In this document: piece by piece, positions 52,217 to 60,259 of the stretch
Numbering within the stretch: position 1 is the first letter of the stretch
How the letters are laid out: each line of letters opens with the position of its first letter
Source: Brevibacterium casei CIP 102111
Lineage (GTDB): Bacteria > Actinomycetota > Actinomycetes > Actinomycetales > Brevibacteriaceae
Direction of reading: 5' to 3'
NCBI RefSeq assembly: GCF_900169275.1
Contig: NZ_FXZC01000003.1
Span: 124,001-188,000 of the forward strand
Length of the DNA: 64,000 nt
The notes under the pieces: generated by a model
Told to the model about the DNA's origin: nothing
The model's database searches: none
The model's input: the letters and a program-made list of their open reading frames with translations, nothing else
Program-made: the position numbers and the translations under genes

Positions 52217-52246
52217 ATTCTATCGCCCCGGCCCGTTCTTTCCCAA
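52217..52246 (-). promoter_or_regulatory. promoter of the bS22 gene
   Basis: On the minus strand TTGGGA (52246-52241) and TAGAAT (52222-52217) are 18 nt apart, about 68 nt before the GTG start. Confidence 0.6.
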
Positions 52247-52287
52247 AACTGTGTCGAGATCCACAGCGGGCGCGGAGGCTGTTCGGG

Positions 52288-53484
52288 TCAGTCGAAGTAC
52301 GGGTCGAGGCCGAAGAAGGGGAAGAGGTTCTTCCGGGTGCCCATGACCGCGCGGTCGAGCTCGGTTTCCGGGTCGAATCCGTGCGACCACGGGGTGAAGG
52401 AGCCGTCGAAGCCGTCGGTCATCGTCAGCGGCGCTTCGCGGCCGGTCTTCGTCTGCGCGTAGTGCGCCCAGCGCCCGGGGATCCGTGTCCCCGGGTCGAT
52501 GTCGGCGTCGGCGGCGATGGCGATGAGGTTCGTCCAGGCGCGCGGCACGACATCGATGATCGCGTACCCTCCTCCCCCGGTCGAGAGCCACCTGCCCTCG
52601 GCATGGTCCTCGGCGAGCCGGCGGACGCGTTCGGTGGCGACGCGCATCGCGTCGATGCTCAGACGCATGTGGGTGAGCGGGTCCATCCGGTGTCCGTCGC
52701 ACCCGTGCTGGGAGACGATGACCTGCGGGGAGAAGGCCTCGACGAGGGCGGGCACGGTGGCGTCGAAGGCGCGCAGCCAGTCCTCGTCGCCGGTGCGCGG
52801 GGGCAGGGCGATGTTCGCCGCCGAGGCGGCCGCCCGGAGTCCGCCGATGTCTGCCGGGTACCCGGTGCCGGGGAAGAGGTATTTGCCGGACTCGTGGATG
52901 GAGATCGTCAGCACCCTCGGGTCATCCCAGAAGAGGGCTTCGACGCCGTCACCGTGGTGGGCGTCGAGGTCGATGTAGACGATGCGCTCGAAGCCGGCGT
53001 CGAGGAACTCGGTGATCGCCCCGGCGACATCGTTGTAGACGCAGAATCCGCTCGCCCGATCCGCCATCGCATGGTGCATGCCGCCGGAGAAGTTCACCGC
53101 GCGGCGGTAGTCGCCGCTGGTGATCGCCCGGGCCGCATCGACCGACCCCTGGAAGAGCATCGCCGAGGCGGAGTGCATGTTCTCGAACACGGGCACGTCG
53201 TCGGTGCCGAGCCCGAACCGCTCCGCCTCCCCATGGTCGAGACCGGCGGGACTGCCCGCCTCCTTGACGGCGGTGATGTAGTCGTCGACGTGGACGCGGG
53301 CCAGCGCCGCCTCGTCGAGGTCGGAGATGGAGCGGACGTCGACGCCGTCGCGGTCGAAGAGCTCGAAGTCGATCGCAAGCTTCGCGGTGAGGTCGAGTCT
53401 CAGGGGGTGCATCGGATGGCTGGGACCGAAGTCGTACCCGGTCACCGCCTCGTCCCAGACGACGTAGACATCGCTATCTGCCAT
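52288..53484 (-). CDS. acuC: AcuC-type class I histone-deacetylase-fold protein
   Basis: A 398-residue deacetylase of the AcuC group, which in Bacillus removes acetyl groups from acetyl-CoA synthetase. Zinc and active-site motifs are GGMHHAMADRASGFCVYND (paired His), IVYIDLDAHHGDGVEALF (Asp and His ligands), VIVSQHGCDGHRMDPL and a GGGGYAI loop near the end. TAGCAT lies exactly 6 nt before the ATG and there is no ribosome binding site. It is divergent from trkH. Confidence 0.92.
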   Translation of the reverse strand: MADSDVYVVWDEAVTGYDFGPSHPMHPLRLDLTAKLAIDFELFDRDGVDVRSISDLDEAALARVHVDDYITAVKEAGSPAGLDHGEAERFGLGTDDVPVFENMHSASAMLFQGSVDAARAITSGDYRRAVNFSGGMHHAMADRASGFCVYNDVAGAITEFLDAGFERIVYIDLDAHHGDGVEALFWDDPRVLTISIHESGKYLFPGTGYPADIGGLRAAASAANIALPPRTGDEDWLRAFDATVPALVEAFSPQVIVSQHGCDGHRMDPLTHMRLSIDAMRVATERVRRLAEDHAEGRWLSTGGGGYAIIDVVPRAWTNLIAIAADADIDPGTRIPGRWAHYAQTKTGREAPLTMTDGFDGSFTPWSHGFDPETELDRAVMGTRKNLFPFFGLDPYFD

Positions 53485-53490
53485 GGGGCA

Positions 53491-53496
53491 ATGCTA
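53491..53496 (-). promoter_or_regulatory. -10 box of a leaderless promoter (acuC)
   Basis: TAGCAT on the minus strand lies 6 nt before the acuC ATG. Confidence 0.5.
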
Positions 53497-53538
53497 TATG
53501 GCGCGGCTCACCTACGGGGATTCGCCCCTCGTCCGTCC

Positions 53539-53544
53539 TACCAT
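53539..53544 (+). promoter_or_regulatory. -10 box of a leaderless promoter (trkH)
   Basis: TACCAT lies 7 nt before the GTG at 53552; it overlaps the alternative ATG start at 53543. Confidence 0.4.
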
Positions 53545-53551
53545 GGAGTCT

Positions 53552-54961
53552 GTGTCCACCAATTCCCCCTGGAGCCTCGACCGCTTCCTGCGCCCGGGGC
53601 GCTGGGTCCGCGACTTCGTCGACGACCTCGCCGTCGCCTCCCCCGCGCGGCTGGCGATCGTCTCGTTCGTCGCCGTCGTCGCGGTCTTCGCCGTCATCCT
53701 CATGCTGCCGGCGAGCATGCGCGACCCCGCATCGGTCCCTCTCTCCGAGCACATCGCCAACGCCGTCTTCGTCGCCGTCTCCGCGGTCTGCGTCACCGGC
53801 CTGACCCCGGTGGTCACCGAGGACTACTGGTCGGACTTCGGCATCTCCGTCATCACCGCCGGCATCCAGGTCGGCGGTCTCGGCATCCTCACCCTCGCCT
53901 CGCTGCTCGGGATGGCGGTCTCGAGGCGGCTGGGAGTCCGGCAGCGCCTCATCGCCCAGCAGGCCACCTCGGCGCTCAACCTCGGTCAGGTCGGCACCCT
54001 GCTCAAGACGGTCTTCGTCACGATCCTCACCGCCGAGGCGATCCTGGCGATCCTCCTCTTCCCGCGCTTCCTCATGCGCGGCGACAGCGTCGGCGATTCG
54101 ATCTGGTACTCGGTGTTCTACGCGATCTCCGCGTTCAACAACGCCGGCTTCACGATCCACCCGGGTGGGGCCGAGTACTTCTCCGAGGATCCGTGGATCC
54201 TCTCGCTCATCATGATCGGCGTCTTCGTCGGCTCCCTCGGGTTCCCCGTCGTCCTCATGATCGCGATGAACTGGAACCGGCCGAAGAACTGGGACCTGCA
54301 CACCCGCCTGACCCTGACGACGACGACGATCGTGCTCGCGCTCGGGTTCGTCTTCCTCCTCCTCTTCGAATCCGGCAACCCGAAGACCCTCGGGGACAAG
54401 AACGCCGGCCACACGCTCATGGAGGTCCTCTTCATGGCCGTGATGCCGCGCTCGGGCGGGTTCTCAACGATGGATGTCGCCGATATGAGCCAGTCGACGC
54501 ACCTGCTCATGGACGTGATGATGTTCATCGGCGGCGGGTCGTCATCGACGGCGGGCGGCATCAAGGTGACCACAGTGGCCGTGCTCGTCCTCGCCGCCTA
54601 CGCCGAAGCGCGGGGCCTCACCGATGTCAATGTGTTCGGTCGCAGGCTCACCGCCTCGACGATCAAACTCTCGATCTCCATCCTGCTCACCGGCGCGACG
54701 ATCGTCTTCGTCGGCACCCTGGTGATGCTCCAGATCAGCGACGAATCCCTCGACCGGGTGCTCTTCGAGGTGATCTCGGCGTTCGGCACCGTCGGGCTGA
54801 GCGCCGGCGTGTCCGCCTCGGTCTCGGAACCGGGGCTCTACACGCTGTCCGTCCTCATGCTCATCGGGCGTCTCGGTACGATTACACTGGCGGCAGCCCT
54901 GTCCATGCAGGACTCTGCCCGTCTCTACCGCTACCCCGAAGAAAGGCCGGTCGTTGGCTAA
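53552..54961 (+). CDS. TrkH/KtrB-type potassium uptake membrane subunit
   Basis: A 469-residue potassium transporter with four pore-loop repeats carrying the selectivity glycines: VSAVCVTGLTPVV, ISAFNNAGFTIHP, VMPRSGGFSTMD and FGTVGLSAGV. Length suits the KtrB-like group. It works with the regulatory subunit encoded next, which overlaps its stop by 8 nt. The start is uncertain: GTG 53552 fits a leaderless -10 box, ATG 53543 adds three residues, and the frame extends back to 53483 over the acuC promoter. Confidence 0.9.
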   Translation: MSTNSPWSLDRFLRPGRWVRDFVDDLAVASPARLAIVSFVAVVAVFAVILMLPASMRDPASVPLSEHIANAVFVAVSAVCVTGLTPVVTEDYWSDFGISVITAGIQVGGLGILTLASLLGMAVSRRLGVRQRLIAQQATSALNLGQVGTLLKTVFVTILTAEAILAILLFPRFLMRGDSVGDSIWYSVFYAISAFNNAGFTIHPGGAEYFSEDPWILSLIMIGVFVGSLGFPVVLMIAMNWNRPKNWDLHTRLTLTTTTIVLALGFVFLLLFESGNPKTLGDKNAGHTLMEVLFMAVMPRSGGFSTMDVADMSQSTHLLMDVMMFIGGGSSSTAGGIKVTTVAVLVLAAYAEARGLTDVNVFGRRLTASTIKLSISILLTGATIVFVGTLVMLQISDESLDRVLFEVISAFGTVGLSAGVSASVSEPGLYTLSVLMLIGRLGTITLAAALSMQDSARLYRYPEERPVVG

Positions 54962-55616
54962 CGAGAACTCCTCCATCCTCGTCATCGGGCTCGGACGCTT
55001 CGGCTCGGCGACTGCGGTCACGCTCACGCGACTGGGACGCGAGGTCATGGCCATCGAGCACAACGCCGAGCTCGTCAAGGACTGGAGCGGCAAACTCACC
55101 CACGTCGTCGAGGCCGATTCGACGAACATCGACGCCCTGCGCCAGGTCGGTGCCGCGGACTTCCAGACCGCGGTCGTCGGCATCGGCACCTCGATCGAGG
55201 CGAGCGTGCTCACGACGGCGAACCTCGTCGACCTCGGGGTCTCGCAGGTGTGGGCGAAGGCGATCTCCCCGGCCCACGGCAAGATCCTCCACCGCATCGG
55301 CGCCCACCACGTCCTCTACCCGGAGTCCGATGCCGGAATCCGCGTCGCCCACCTCGTGAGCTCCCGGATGATGGAGTACATCGAGTTCGACGAAGGCCAC
55401 TTCGCCGTCGTGAAGATGCGCCCACCGCGCGAGATCCAGGGGTTCACCCTCGGCGAGGCGAAGGTCCGCGACAAGTACGGCGTGACGATCGTCGGCATCA
55501 AGAGCCCGGGCCGCGACTTCACGTACGCCGAACCGACCACCCGCGTCGGCAAGCAGGACCTCCTCATCGTCGCGGGCAACGTCGAACTCCTCAGCCGCTT
55601 CGCCGGACGCCCGTAG
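54954..55616 (+). CDS. TrkA/KtrA-type potassium uptake regulatory subunit
   Basis: A 220-residue cytosolic RCK protein that gates the membrane subunit in response to nucleotides. The RCK_N nucleotide site is ILVIGLGRFGSATAVTLTR, with VVEADSTNIDALRQVGAADF and VGIGTSIEASVLTTANLVDLG; the RCK_C domain begins near residue 140 (FTLGEAKVRDKYGVTIVGIK). It starts with TTG inside the trkH stop (TTGGCTAA), with AAAGG upstream. Confidence 0.93.
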   Translation: MANENSSILVIGLGRFGSATAVTLTRLGREVMAIEHNAELVKDWSGKLTHVVEADSTNIDALRQVGAADFQTAVVGIGTSIEASVLTTANLVDLGVSQVWAKAISPAHGKILHRIGAHHVLYPESDAGIRVAHLVSSRMMEYIEFDEGHFAVVKMRPPREIQGFTLGEAKVRDKYGVTIVGIKSPGRDFTYAEPTTRVGKQDLLIVAGNVELLSRFAGRP

Positions 55617-55636
55617 GGGGCGTCGCGCTCTCCTGG

Positions 55637-55650
55637 GGCAACCGCTCGGT
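55637..55650 (+). repeat. left 14-bp boundary repeat of the nuclease-like gene segment
   Basis: GGCAACCGCTCGGT is the exact reverse complement of the sequence at 57119-57132, giving inverted ends to a 1,496-bp segment that holds one gene. Confidence 0.65.
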
Positions 55651-55702
55651 GTGAATCCGTATGGCATGGATCGATCCATGCCATACGGATTCACACCGAG
55701 CG
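55643..55702. repeat. perfect 60-bp palindrome, copy 1
   Basis: Two 30-bp arms (55643-55672 and 55673-55702) are perfect reverse complements with no spacer; the outer ends are CGCTCGGTGTGAATCC and its complement. One more mismatch extends the arms by 5 bp. It contains the stop and last four codons of the minus-strand nuclease-like gene. Its left arm matches 24 of 30 bases of the copy at 57067. Confidence 0.9.
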
Positions 55703-56752
55703 ATTGCGAGTCACGTGCCCTCGCAGCCACGGAGCTTGCCCGTAGAGCTTCGTCGCGAATGCTTCGAGGTCCATCACCTCGGCGAAGGTGAACCTCACGA
55801 TGCGGTAGCCCAAGGCGACCAGGCGGTTGAATTGAGTCGCCTCCTTCTGCAGCCGCGCTCCCCCGTTCTCCACGTATTTGGCGGCCCCGTCAACGAAGAG
55901 CACGGTCTTCGCCACTCGGTCCATGAAGTCGACGCGCGCGACGAGTCGGCCTTTCTCGAGGACCTGCACCTGCTGTTCGAACCCGCAGAGCCCGAGTACG
56001 CTGAGATTGTAGGAGCACCGGCTCTCCGCGTAACTCTCCGAGCGAGCGCCGATCCGACCGATGAGCCGCGCGGCACGCGCCCGCCCCTTGGGCAGACGCG
56101 CGAGCACGGGGGCGAAGCGCTCCTCCACCGCCTTCCGCTCCAATTGCCCCACGTCGGGCGGATATCCGAATCGCCCTGCACTTGCCTCCTCGGCCCCGAA
56201 GACTGAGCGCCTCACGACCGATTCCATCGCGGCGAACGCCCCCGGCTCCCCGATCTGCGGAATCAGGTTCAGGCTTGTCAGCGCAGGTGAGGTGAGTCGC
56301 ATCTTGCCGACCATGACGGTGTCGGCTGCAGGCACCTCTCGCGTCGTCCGGCTGACGATGCCGGTCCTCAGTCTGTGCGATGGCGAGGCGATGTGGATGC
56401 GCTGGGTTCCCACACGATACAACGGCAGGTCGTGGATGCGAGCGGCCGAGACGCCGCAGATGACGTCATCCACCCGGTAGTGGGGGTAGGACGCGATCTT
56501 GAGTTTCTCGAGCAGGTCGGCGTATTCGTAGTCGTGCTTCTGTGTGCTCTGAGCGTGCTCCCTGACCAGGCGAAGCCAGTCCTCATCAGTGATCAATCCG
56601 GCGATCCGCGCATGCTGCGGATTCGCACACCGGCGAACGATGCTGTACATCCCGCGGGTGAGTCTGAGCAGACAGCAGTCCACCGCGGACTTGACGACTC
56701 GGCTGTGCACTCCGTGTGCTCGAAGCTCTTGTGAGCGGATGACGTTGTACAT
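55691..56752 (-). CDS. AbiEi/DUF559-like protein: winged helix plus PD-(D/E)xK-type C-terminus
   Basis: A 353-residue protein typical of actinobacterial accessory genes. The N-terminal winged helix (VIRSQELRAHGVHSRVVKSA then LLRLTRGMYSI) resembles AbiEi-type DNA-binding domains. The C-terminal about 100 residues look like a DUF559/Vsr-type nuclease fold: ESYAESRCSYNL, VARVDFMDR, TVLFVDGAAKYVENGG and YRIVRFTFAEVMD, with an Asp where DUF559 often has Glu-Val-Asp. Nuclease activity is inferred. A TTG start 36 nt upstream is possible; ATG 56752 is chosen because it begins at the winged helix. It appears less GC-rich than its neighbours and is bracketed by related palindromes. Confidence 0.7.
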   Translation of the reverse strand: MYNVIRSQELRAHGVHSRVVKSAVDCCLLRLTRGMYSIVRRCANPQHARIAGLITDEDWLRLVREHAQSTQKHDYEYADLLEKLKIASYPHYRVDDVICGVSAARIHDLPLYRVGTQRIHIASPSHRLRTGIVSRTTREVPAADTVMVGKMRLTSPALTSLNLIPQIGEPGAFAAMESVVRRSVFGAEEASAGRFGYPPDVGQLERKAVEERFAPVLARLPKGRARAARLIGRIGARSESYAESRCSYNLSVLGLCGFEQQVQVLEKGRLVARVDFMDRVAKTVLFVDGAAKYVENGGARLQKEATQFNRLVALGYRIVRFTFAEVMDLEAFATKLYGQAPWLRGHVTRNRSV

Positions 56753-57066
56753 CTGCTCACGTTCGCTGCGGGACTGCGACAACGTCAATGGGGACGCAGT
56801 CGGCCTGTGGAGTGTTCGTCGGCGTCCTCAGGCGATCTGAGCATCGGTCGCAGACATTCCCACAGGCGATCGCACAGAAGTGGCGCCGGTCGCTGCGGAC
56901 AGCGGGCAGCGGGAGAACAGGGCACCCGAGCCCGGACGATGCCCGTCGCTCTGATCTCAGACCCAACCGATTGCTCGTCCGGCTGGCCGCGGGCGAGGCC
57001 CAGACGCCGGCGGCTGGTCGCAGTGTCATCCACAGCGCGGCGCGCGCAAGTCGCAGACAAGGCATC

Positions 57067-57126
57067 CGCTCGGTTCCGATCCCTATGGTATGGATCAGAG
57101 TCCTACCTGGGGATCAGAACCGAGCG
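57067..57126. repeat. imperfect 60-bp palindrome, copy 2
   Basis: Same length and outer ends (CGCTCGGTTCCGATCCCTAT ... ACCGAGCG) as copy 1. The outer 11 bases of each arm pair with one another and GATCCC/GGGATC continues the stem, but the centre has diverged. It lies 315 nt before the nuclease-like gene start. Confidence 0.75.
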
Positions 57127-57132
57127 GTTGCC
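57119..57132 (-). repeat. right 14-bp boundary repeat of the nuclease-like gene segment
   Basis: ACCGAGCGGTTGCC, the exact reverse complement of 55637-55650. Confidence 0.65.
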
Positions 57133-57144
57133 GCTGCAGCGGGT

Positions 57145-57172
57145 CAGCGGGGCGTCGGCAGCGGGGCGTCGG
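57145..57172 (+). repeat. 14-bp tandem direct repeat
   Basis: CAGCGGGGCGTCGG occurs twice without spacer, just outside the right boundary repeat. Confidence 0.7.
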
Positions 57173-57232
57173 AGGCAGCGCCGCAACGGCCGCCCGCCGC
57201 CGCGCCGCGCCGACCGGCGCGCCTCACCTCGC

Positions 57233-58849
57233 CTAGTGCTCGACGGCCGCCTCGGCGCCGAAGCCGGTGTGGGCACGGACGTCCATCTCGGCTGCCAGCT
57301 CGGGACTCTCGACCGTCTTGTCCGTGATTGACCCGAGCCACCCGAGGATGAACCCGAGCGGGATGGAGATGATGCCGGGGTTCGACAGCGGGAAGATCGC
57401 GAAGTCGGCGCCGGGGATCATCGCGGTCTCGGAACCGGAGACGACCGGGGAGAACGCGATGAGCAGGATCGCCGAGCCGAGGCCGCCGTAGATCGACCAC
57501 ACGGCACCGCGGGTGGTGAAGCGGCGCCAGAACAGCGAGTAGATGATCGTCGGCAGGTTCGCGCTCGCGGCGACCGCGAAGGCGAGCGCGACGAGGAACG
57601 CGATGTTCTGTCCCTGCACGCCGATCCCGCCGAGGATGGCGACCGCGCCAATGACGACGACGGTGCGCCGGGCGATCTTCACCTCAGCGTCGGGGTCCTC
57701 GACCTTGCCCTTCTTGATCACGCTCGCGTAGATGTCATGGGCGAACGAGGCTGCCGCGGTGATCGCGAGCCCCGCGACGACGGCGAGGATCGTGGCGAAC
57801 GCGACCGCGGAGATGAAGCCCATGAGCAGCGGACCCCCGAGCTGGAGGGCGAGCAGCGGAGCCGCGGAGTTCACCCCGCCGGGAGCGTTCTTGATCGCAT
57901 CGGCGCCGACGAGCGCGGCCGCACCGTAGCCGAGGACGAGGGTGAAGAGGTAGAACGCGCCGATGAGCCAGATCGCCCAGACCACCGACCGCCGCGCCTC
58001 CCTCGCCGTGGGCACCGTGTAGAAGCGCATGAGCACGTGCGGCAGACCCGCGGTGCCGAGAACGAGCGCGAGCGCGAGCGAGATGAAGTCGAGCGGATTC
58101 GACCCGTACTGGAGTCCGGGATTGAGCACGCCCTCCCCCACGCCCTCAGCGGCATTGGCCACCGCGTTGGAGAGCAGGGTCGAGAGGTTGAAGCCGTTGA
58201 GCGCGAGCACCCAGATCGTCATCGCCCCGGCTCCGGCGATGAGGAGGACCGCCTTGACGATCTGCACCCAGGTCGTGCCCTTCATGCCGCCGACGAGGAC
58301 GTAGAGGATCATCAGGGCGCCGACGACGGCGATGACGACGGACTGTCCGAGTTTGCCGTCGATGCCCATGAGCAGCGAGACGAGACCGCCGGCACCGGCC
58401 ATCTGCGCGAGCAGGTAGAAGAAGCACACGGCCAGCGTCGAGATCGCCGCGGCCATGCGCACCGGGCGCTGCCGGAGGCGGAAGGAGAGCACATCGGCCA
58501 TCGTGAACTTGCCCGTGTTGCGCATGAGCTCGGCGACGAGCAGGAGCGCGACGAGCCAGGCGACGAGGAAGCCGATGGAGTAGAGGAACCCGTCGTAGCC
58601 GTTGACGGCGATCGCCCCGCAGATGCCGAGGAACGACGCCGCCGAGAGGTAGTCGCCGGAGATCGCGAACCCGTTCTGCGGCCCGCTGAACGACCGCCCG
58701 CCCGCGTAGTAGTCCGACGCGGTCTTGTTGTTCCGGCTCGCCCGCAGGACGATGAAGAGGGTGACCGCGACGAATGCCGCGAAGATCGTGATGTTGAGGA
58801 TCGGGTTGTTCTCGACCTCTGTGGTCGCCTGAGCGAAGATCTCGGTCAT
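57233..58849 (-). CDS. actP: acetate/cation symporter ActP-like (MctC-type)
   Basis: A 538-residue sodium:solute symporter-family protein with about 13 helices for uptake of acetate or related monocarboxylates. Signature stretches are ASDYYAGGRSFSGPQNGFAI, SGDYLSAASFLGICGAIA, GGMKGTTWVQIVKAVLL and LPHVLMRFYTVPTAREARRS. It overlaps the DUF485 gene by 4 nt, the pairing known for ActP and for MctC of Corynebacterium. The divergent RamA-like regulator is its probable activator. Confidence 0.93.
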   Translation of the reverse strand: MTEIFAQATTEVENNPILNITIFAAFVAVTLFIVLRASRNNKTASDYYAGGRSFSGPQNGFAISGDYLSAASFLGICGAIAVNGYDGFLYSIGFLVAWLVALLLVAELMRNTGKFTMADVLSFRLRQRPVRMAAAISTLAVCFFYLLAQMAGAGGLVSLLMGIDGKLGQSVVIAVVGALMILYVLVGGMKGTTWVQIVKAVLLIAGAGAMTIWVLALNGFNLSTLLSNAVANAAEGVGEGVLNPGLQYGSNPLDFISLALALVLGTAGLPHVLMRFYTVPTAREARRSVVWAIWLIGAFYLFTLVLGYGAAALVGADAIKNAPGGVNSAAPLLALQLGGPLLMGFISAVAFATILAVVAGLAITAAASFAHDIYASVIKKGKVEDPDAEVKIARRTVVVIGAVAILGGIGVQGQNIAFLVALAFAVAASANLPTIIYSLFWRRFTTRGAVWSIYGGLGSAILLIAFSPVVSGSETAMIPGADFAIFPLSNPGIISIPLGFILGWLGSITDKTVESPELAAEMDVRAHTGFGAEAAVEH

Positions 58850-59187
58850 CGGGTGACTCCTTCCGATTCCTGTTCGAGGCGCTCACGGATCGCGGTGGCC
58901 GGTGGGTCGAGCTTCTTGTTGGCGAACGAGACGTAGAACATCGTGATCGCGAACGTCGTGACGAACTGCAGCAGGCCGAGCACGAGGCCGACGTTGATCT
59001 CCCCGACGACCTTCGTCGACATGAAGTCGTGCGCGTACGTGCTGAGGATGACGTAGAGGAAGTACCACGCAAGGAACGCGATCGACAGTGGGATCACCAC
59101 TGAGAAGCGCTTGCGCTTGAGTGCCTTGAATTCGGGGTTCTCCTCCTCGGCGAGGAAGTCCACCCCTCTCGGCGACGGATCGGACAT
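58846..59187 (-). CDS. DUF485 small membrane partner of the acetate symporter
   Basis: A 113-residue protein with two transmembrane helices (about residues 27-50 and 70-92: VVIPLSIAFLAWYFLYVILS; NVGLVLGLLQFVTTFAITMF) and the DUF485 features FKALKRKRFSVV and FVSFANKKLDPPATAIRE. Its role is unknown but it is regularly encoded in front of ActP-type symporters. GGAG lies 5 nt before the ATG. Confidence 0.92.
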   Translation of the reverse strand: MSDPSPRGVDFLAEEENPEFKALKRKRFSVVIPLSIAFLAWYFLYVILSTYAHDFMSTKVVGEINVGLVLGLLQFVTTFAITMFYVSFANKKLDPPATAIRERLEQESEGVTR

Positions 59188-59285
59188 GGTTTCTCCATTC
59201 GAATGTGGTTCGAGCGTCAGTGGTCTGAATCACACATCGTCAACCTATCGTCCGCTCGGTCATGGGGAATACCACCGAAAGTTGG

Positions 59286-59291
59286 TAGCGT
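59286..59291 (+). promoter_or_regulatory. -10 box of a leaderless promoter (ramA-like)
   Basis: TAGCGT lies exactly 6 nt before the ATG at 59298. Confidence 0.5.
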
Positions 59292-59297
59292 ATTCAC

Positions 59298-60176
59298 ATG
59301 AACGTCATGGCCAAGGAAGCTCGGGCGCTGAAATCCGAATCCCGCCGTCTCTTCGCCGAGGCGGTCGACTCCCTGCACGCGAACGGCACCGGCGACGTCG
59401 TCTTCGGCGGCATGGTCGAAGAGGGGGCGGTCGCCGTCGAGGCGGTCGCCGGAGCGAGCCGGGACGGCCTGGCCTCCCTCATCGTCAGCACCGGCCGCGG
59501 CCTCGGCGGGCGCGCCCTGACCGAGGGCACCCCGCAGCTCACCCGTGACTACGAGATCGACCCGTTCATCACGCACCATTACGACGAGGAGGTCCTCGGC
59601 GAGGGCATCCAGGTGCTCATCGCCGTCCCCACCCTCCTCGGCGGCGAGGTCACCGGGATGGTCTACTGCGGACATCGCAAGGCCTACGCCGAGGCGGCCC
59701 CGCAGACCGGCGACCTCGTCCGCCGGGTGCGACAGCTCTCCGTCGACCTCGGGCGCCTCGGACTGCGCCGACCGCAGCCGGTCACCCCGGTCGTCGAGCC
59801 TCTCGCCGACCTCGACTCCTCGAGTCGCGAAGCGCTGCGCCGCACGTTCGCCGAGCTGCGGGCGATCCGCTCCGACGTCGCCGACGACGCCACCCGCGAA
59901 CGGCTGACCTCGATCGAGACCCGACTCGCCGACATCCTCTCCGGGCACAACCCGGAGTCCGCTCCCGAGCCGACGACGTCGGTGAGCCTCTCACCGCGGG
60001 AGACCGACATCCTCTCGCATGTCGCTCTGGGGTGGTCGAATGCCCGCATCGCCGAGGCGCTCGGTCTGCGGGAGTCGACCGTGAAGTCCTACCTCAACAC
60101 CGCGATGGTCAAGCTCACCGCGCGCACCCGGCACGAGGCCGTGTCGATCGCCCGTGCCGCGGGCATCCTGCCCTGA
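59298..60176 (+). CDS. RamA-like LuxR-family regulator with GAF-type sensor
   Basis: A 292-residue regulator. Residues about 20-150 form a GAF-like sensor (VFGGMVEEGAVAVEAVAGAS, VLIAVPTLLGGEVTGMVYCG); the C-terminal LuxR helix-turn-helix is VSLSPRETDILSHVALGWSN then ARIAEALGLRESTVKSYLNT. The size and layout match RamA of Corynebacterium glutamicum, which activates acetate-utilisation genes including the MctC symporter. The divergent actP-DUF485 genes, 110 nt away, strengthen the parallel. TAGCGT 6 nt before the ATG suggests a leaderless mRNA. Confidence 0.88.
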   Translation: MNVMAKEARALKSESRRLFAEAVDSLHANGTGDVVFGGMVEEGAVAVEAVAGASRDGLASLIVSTGRGLGGRALTEGTPQLTRDYEIDPFITHHYDEEVLGEGIQVLIAVPTLLGGEVTGMVYCGHRKAYAEAAPQTGDLVRRVRQLSVDLGRLGLRRPQPVTPVVEPLADLDSSSREALRRTFAELRAIRSDVADDATRERLTSIETRLADILSGHNPESAPEPTTSVSLSPRETDILSHVALGWSNARIAEALGLRESTVKSYLNTAMVKLTARTRHEAVSIARAAGILP

Positions 60177-60259
60177 CGCGACGCCCGGCACGGCACTCTA
60201 GCCGCCGGGCACAGCAGCAGCGCCGCTCGGCCGCCTCGGAACGCATCCGCCCGATCGGA

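Larger units (their letters stand above)
56753..57232. other. 480-nt intergenic stretch upstream of the nuclease-like gene
   Basis: No convincing gene is seen. It holds palindrome copy 2 (57067-57126), the right boundary repeat (57119-57132) and a short tandem repeat (57145-57172). A TTGACG box close to the gene start is a weak promoter candidate. Confidence 0.6.

Noticed and set aside
55637..57132. Insertion sequence
   Set aside because: Despite inverted ends there is no transposase and no obvious target-site duplication, so it is not called an IS element.
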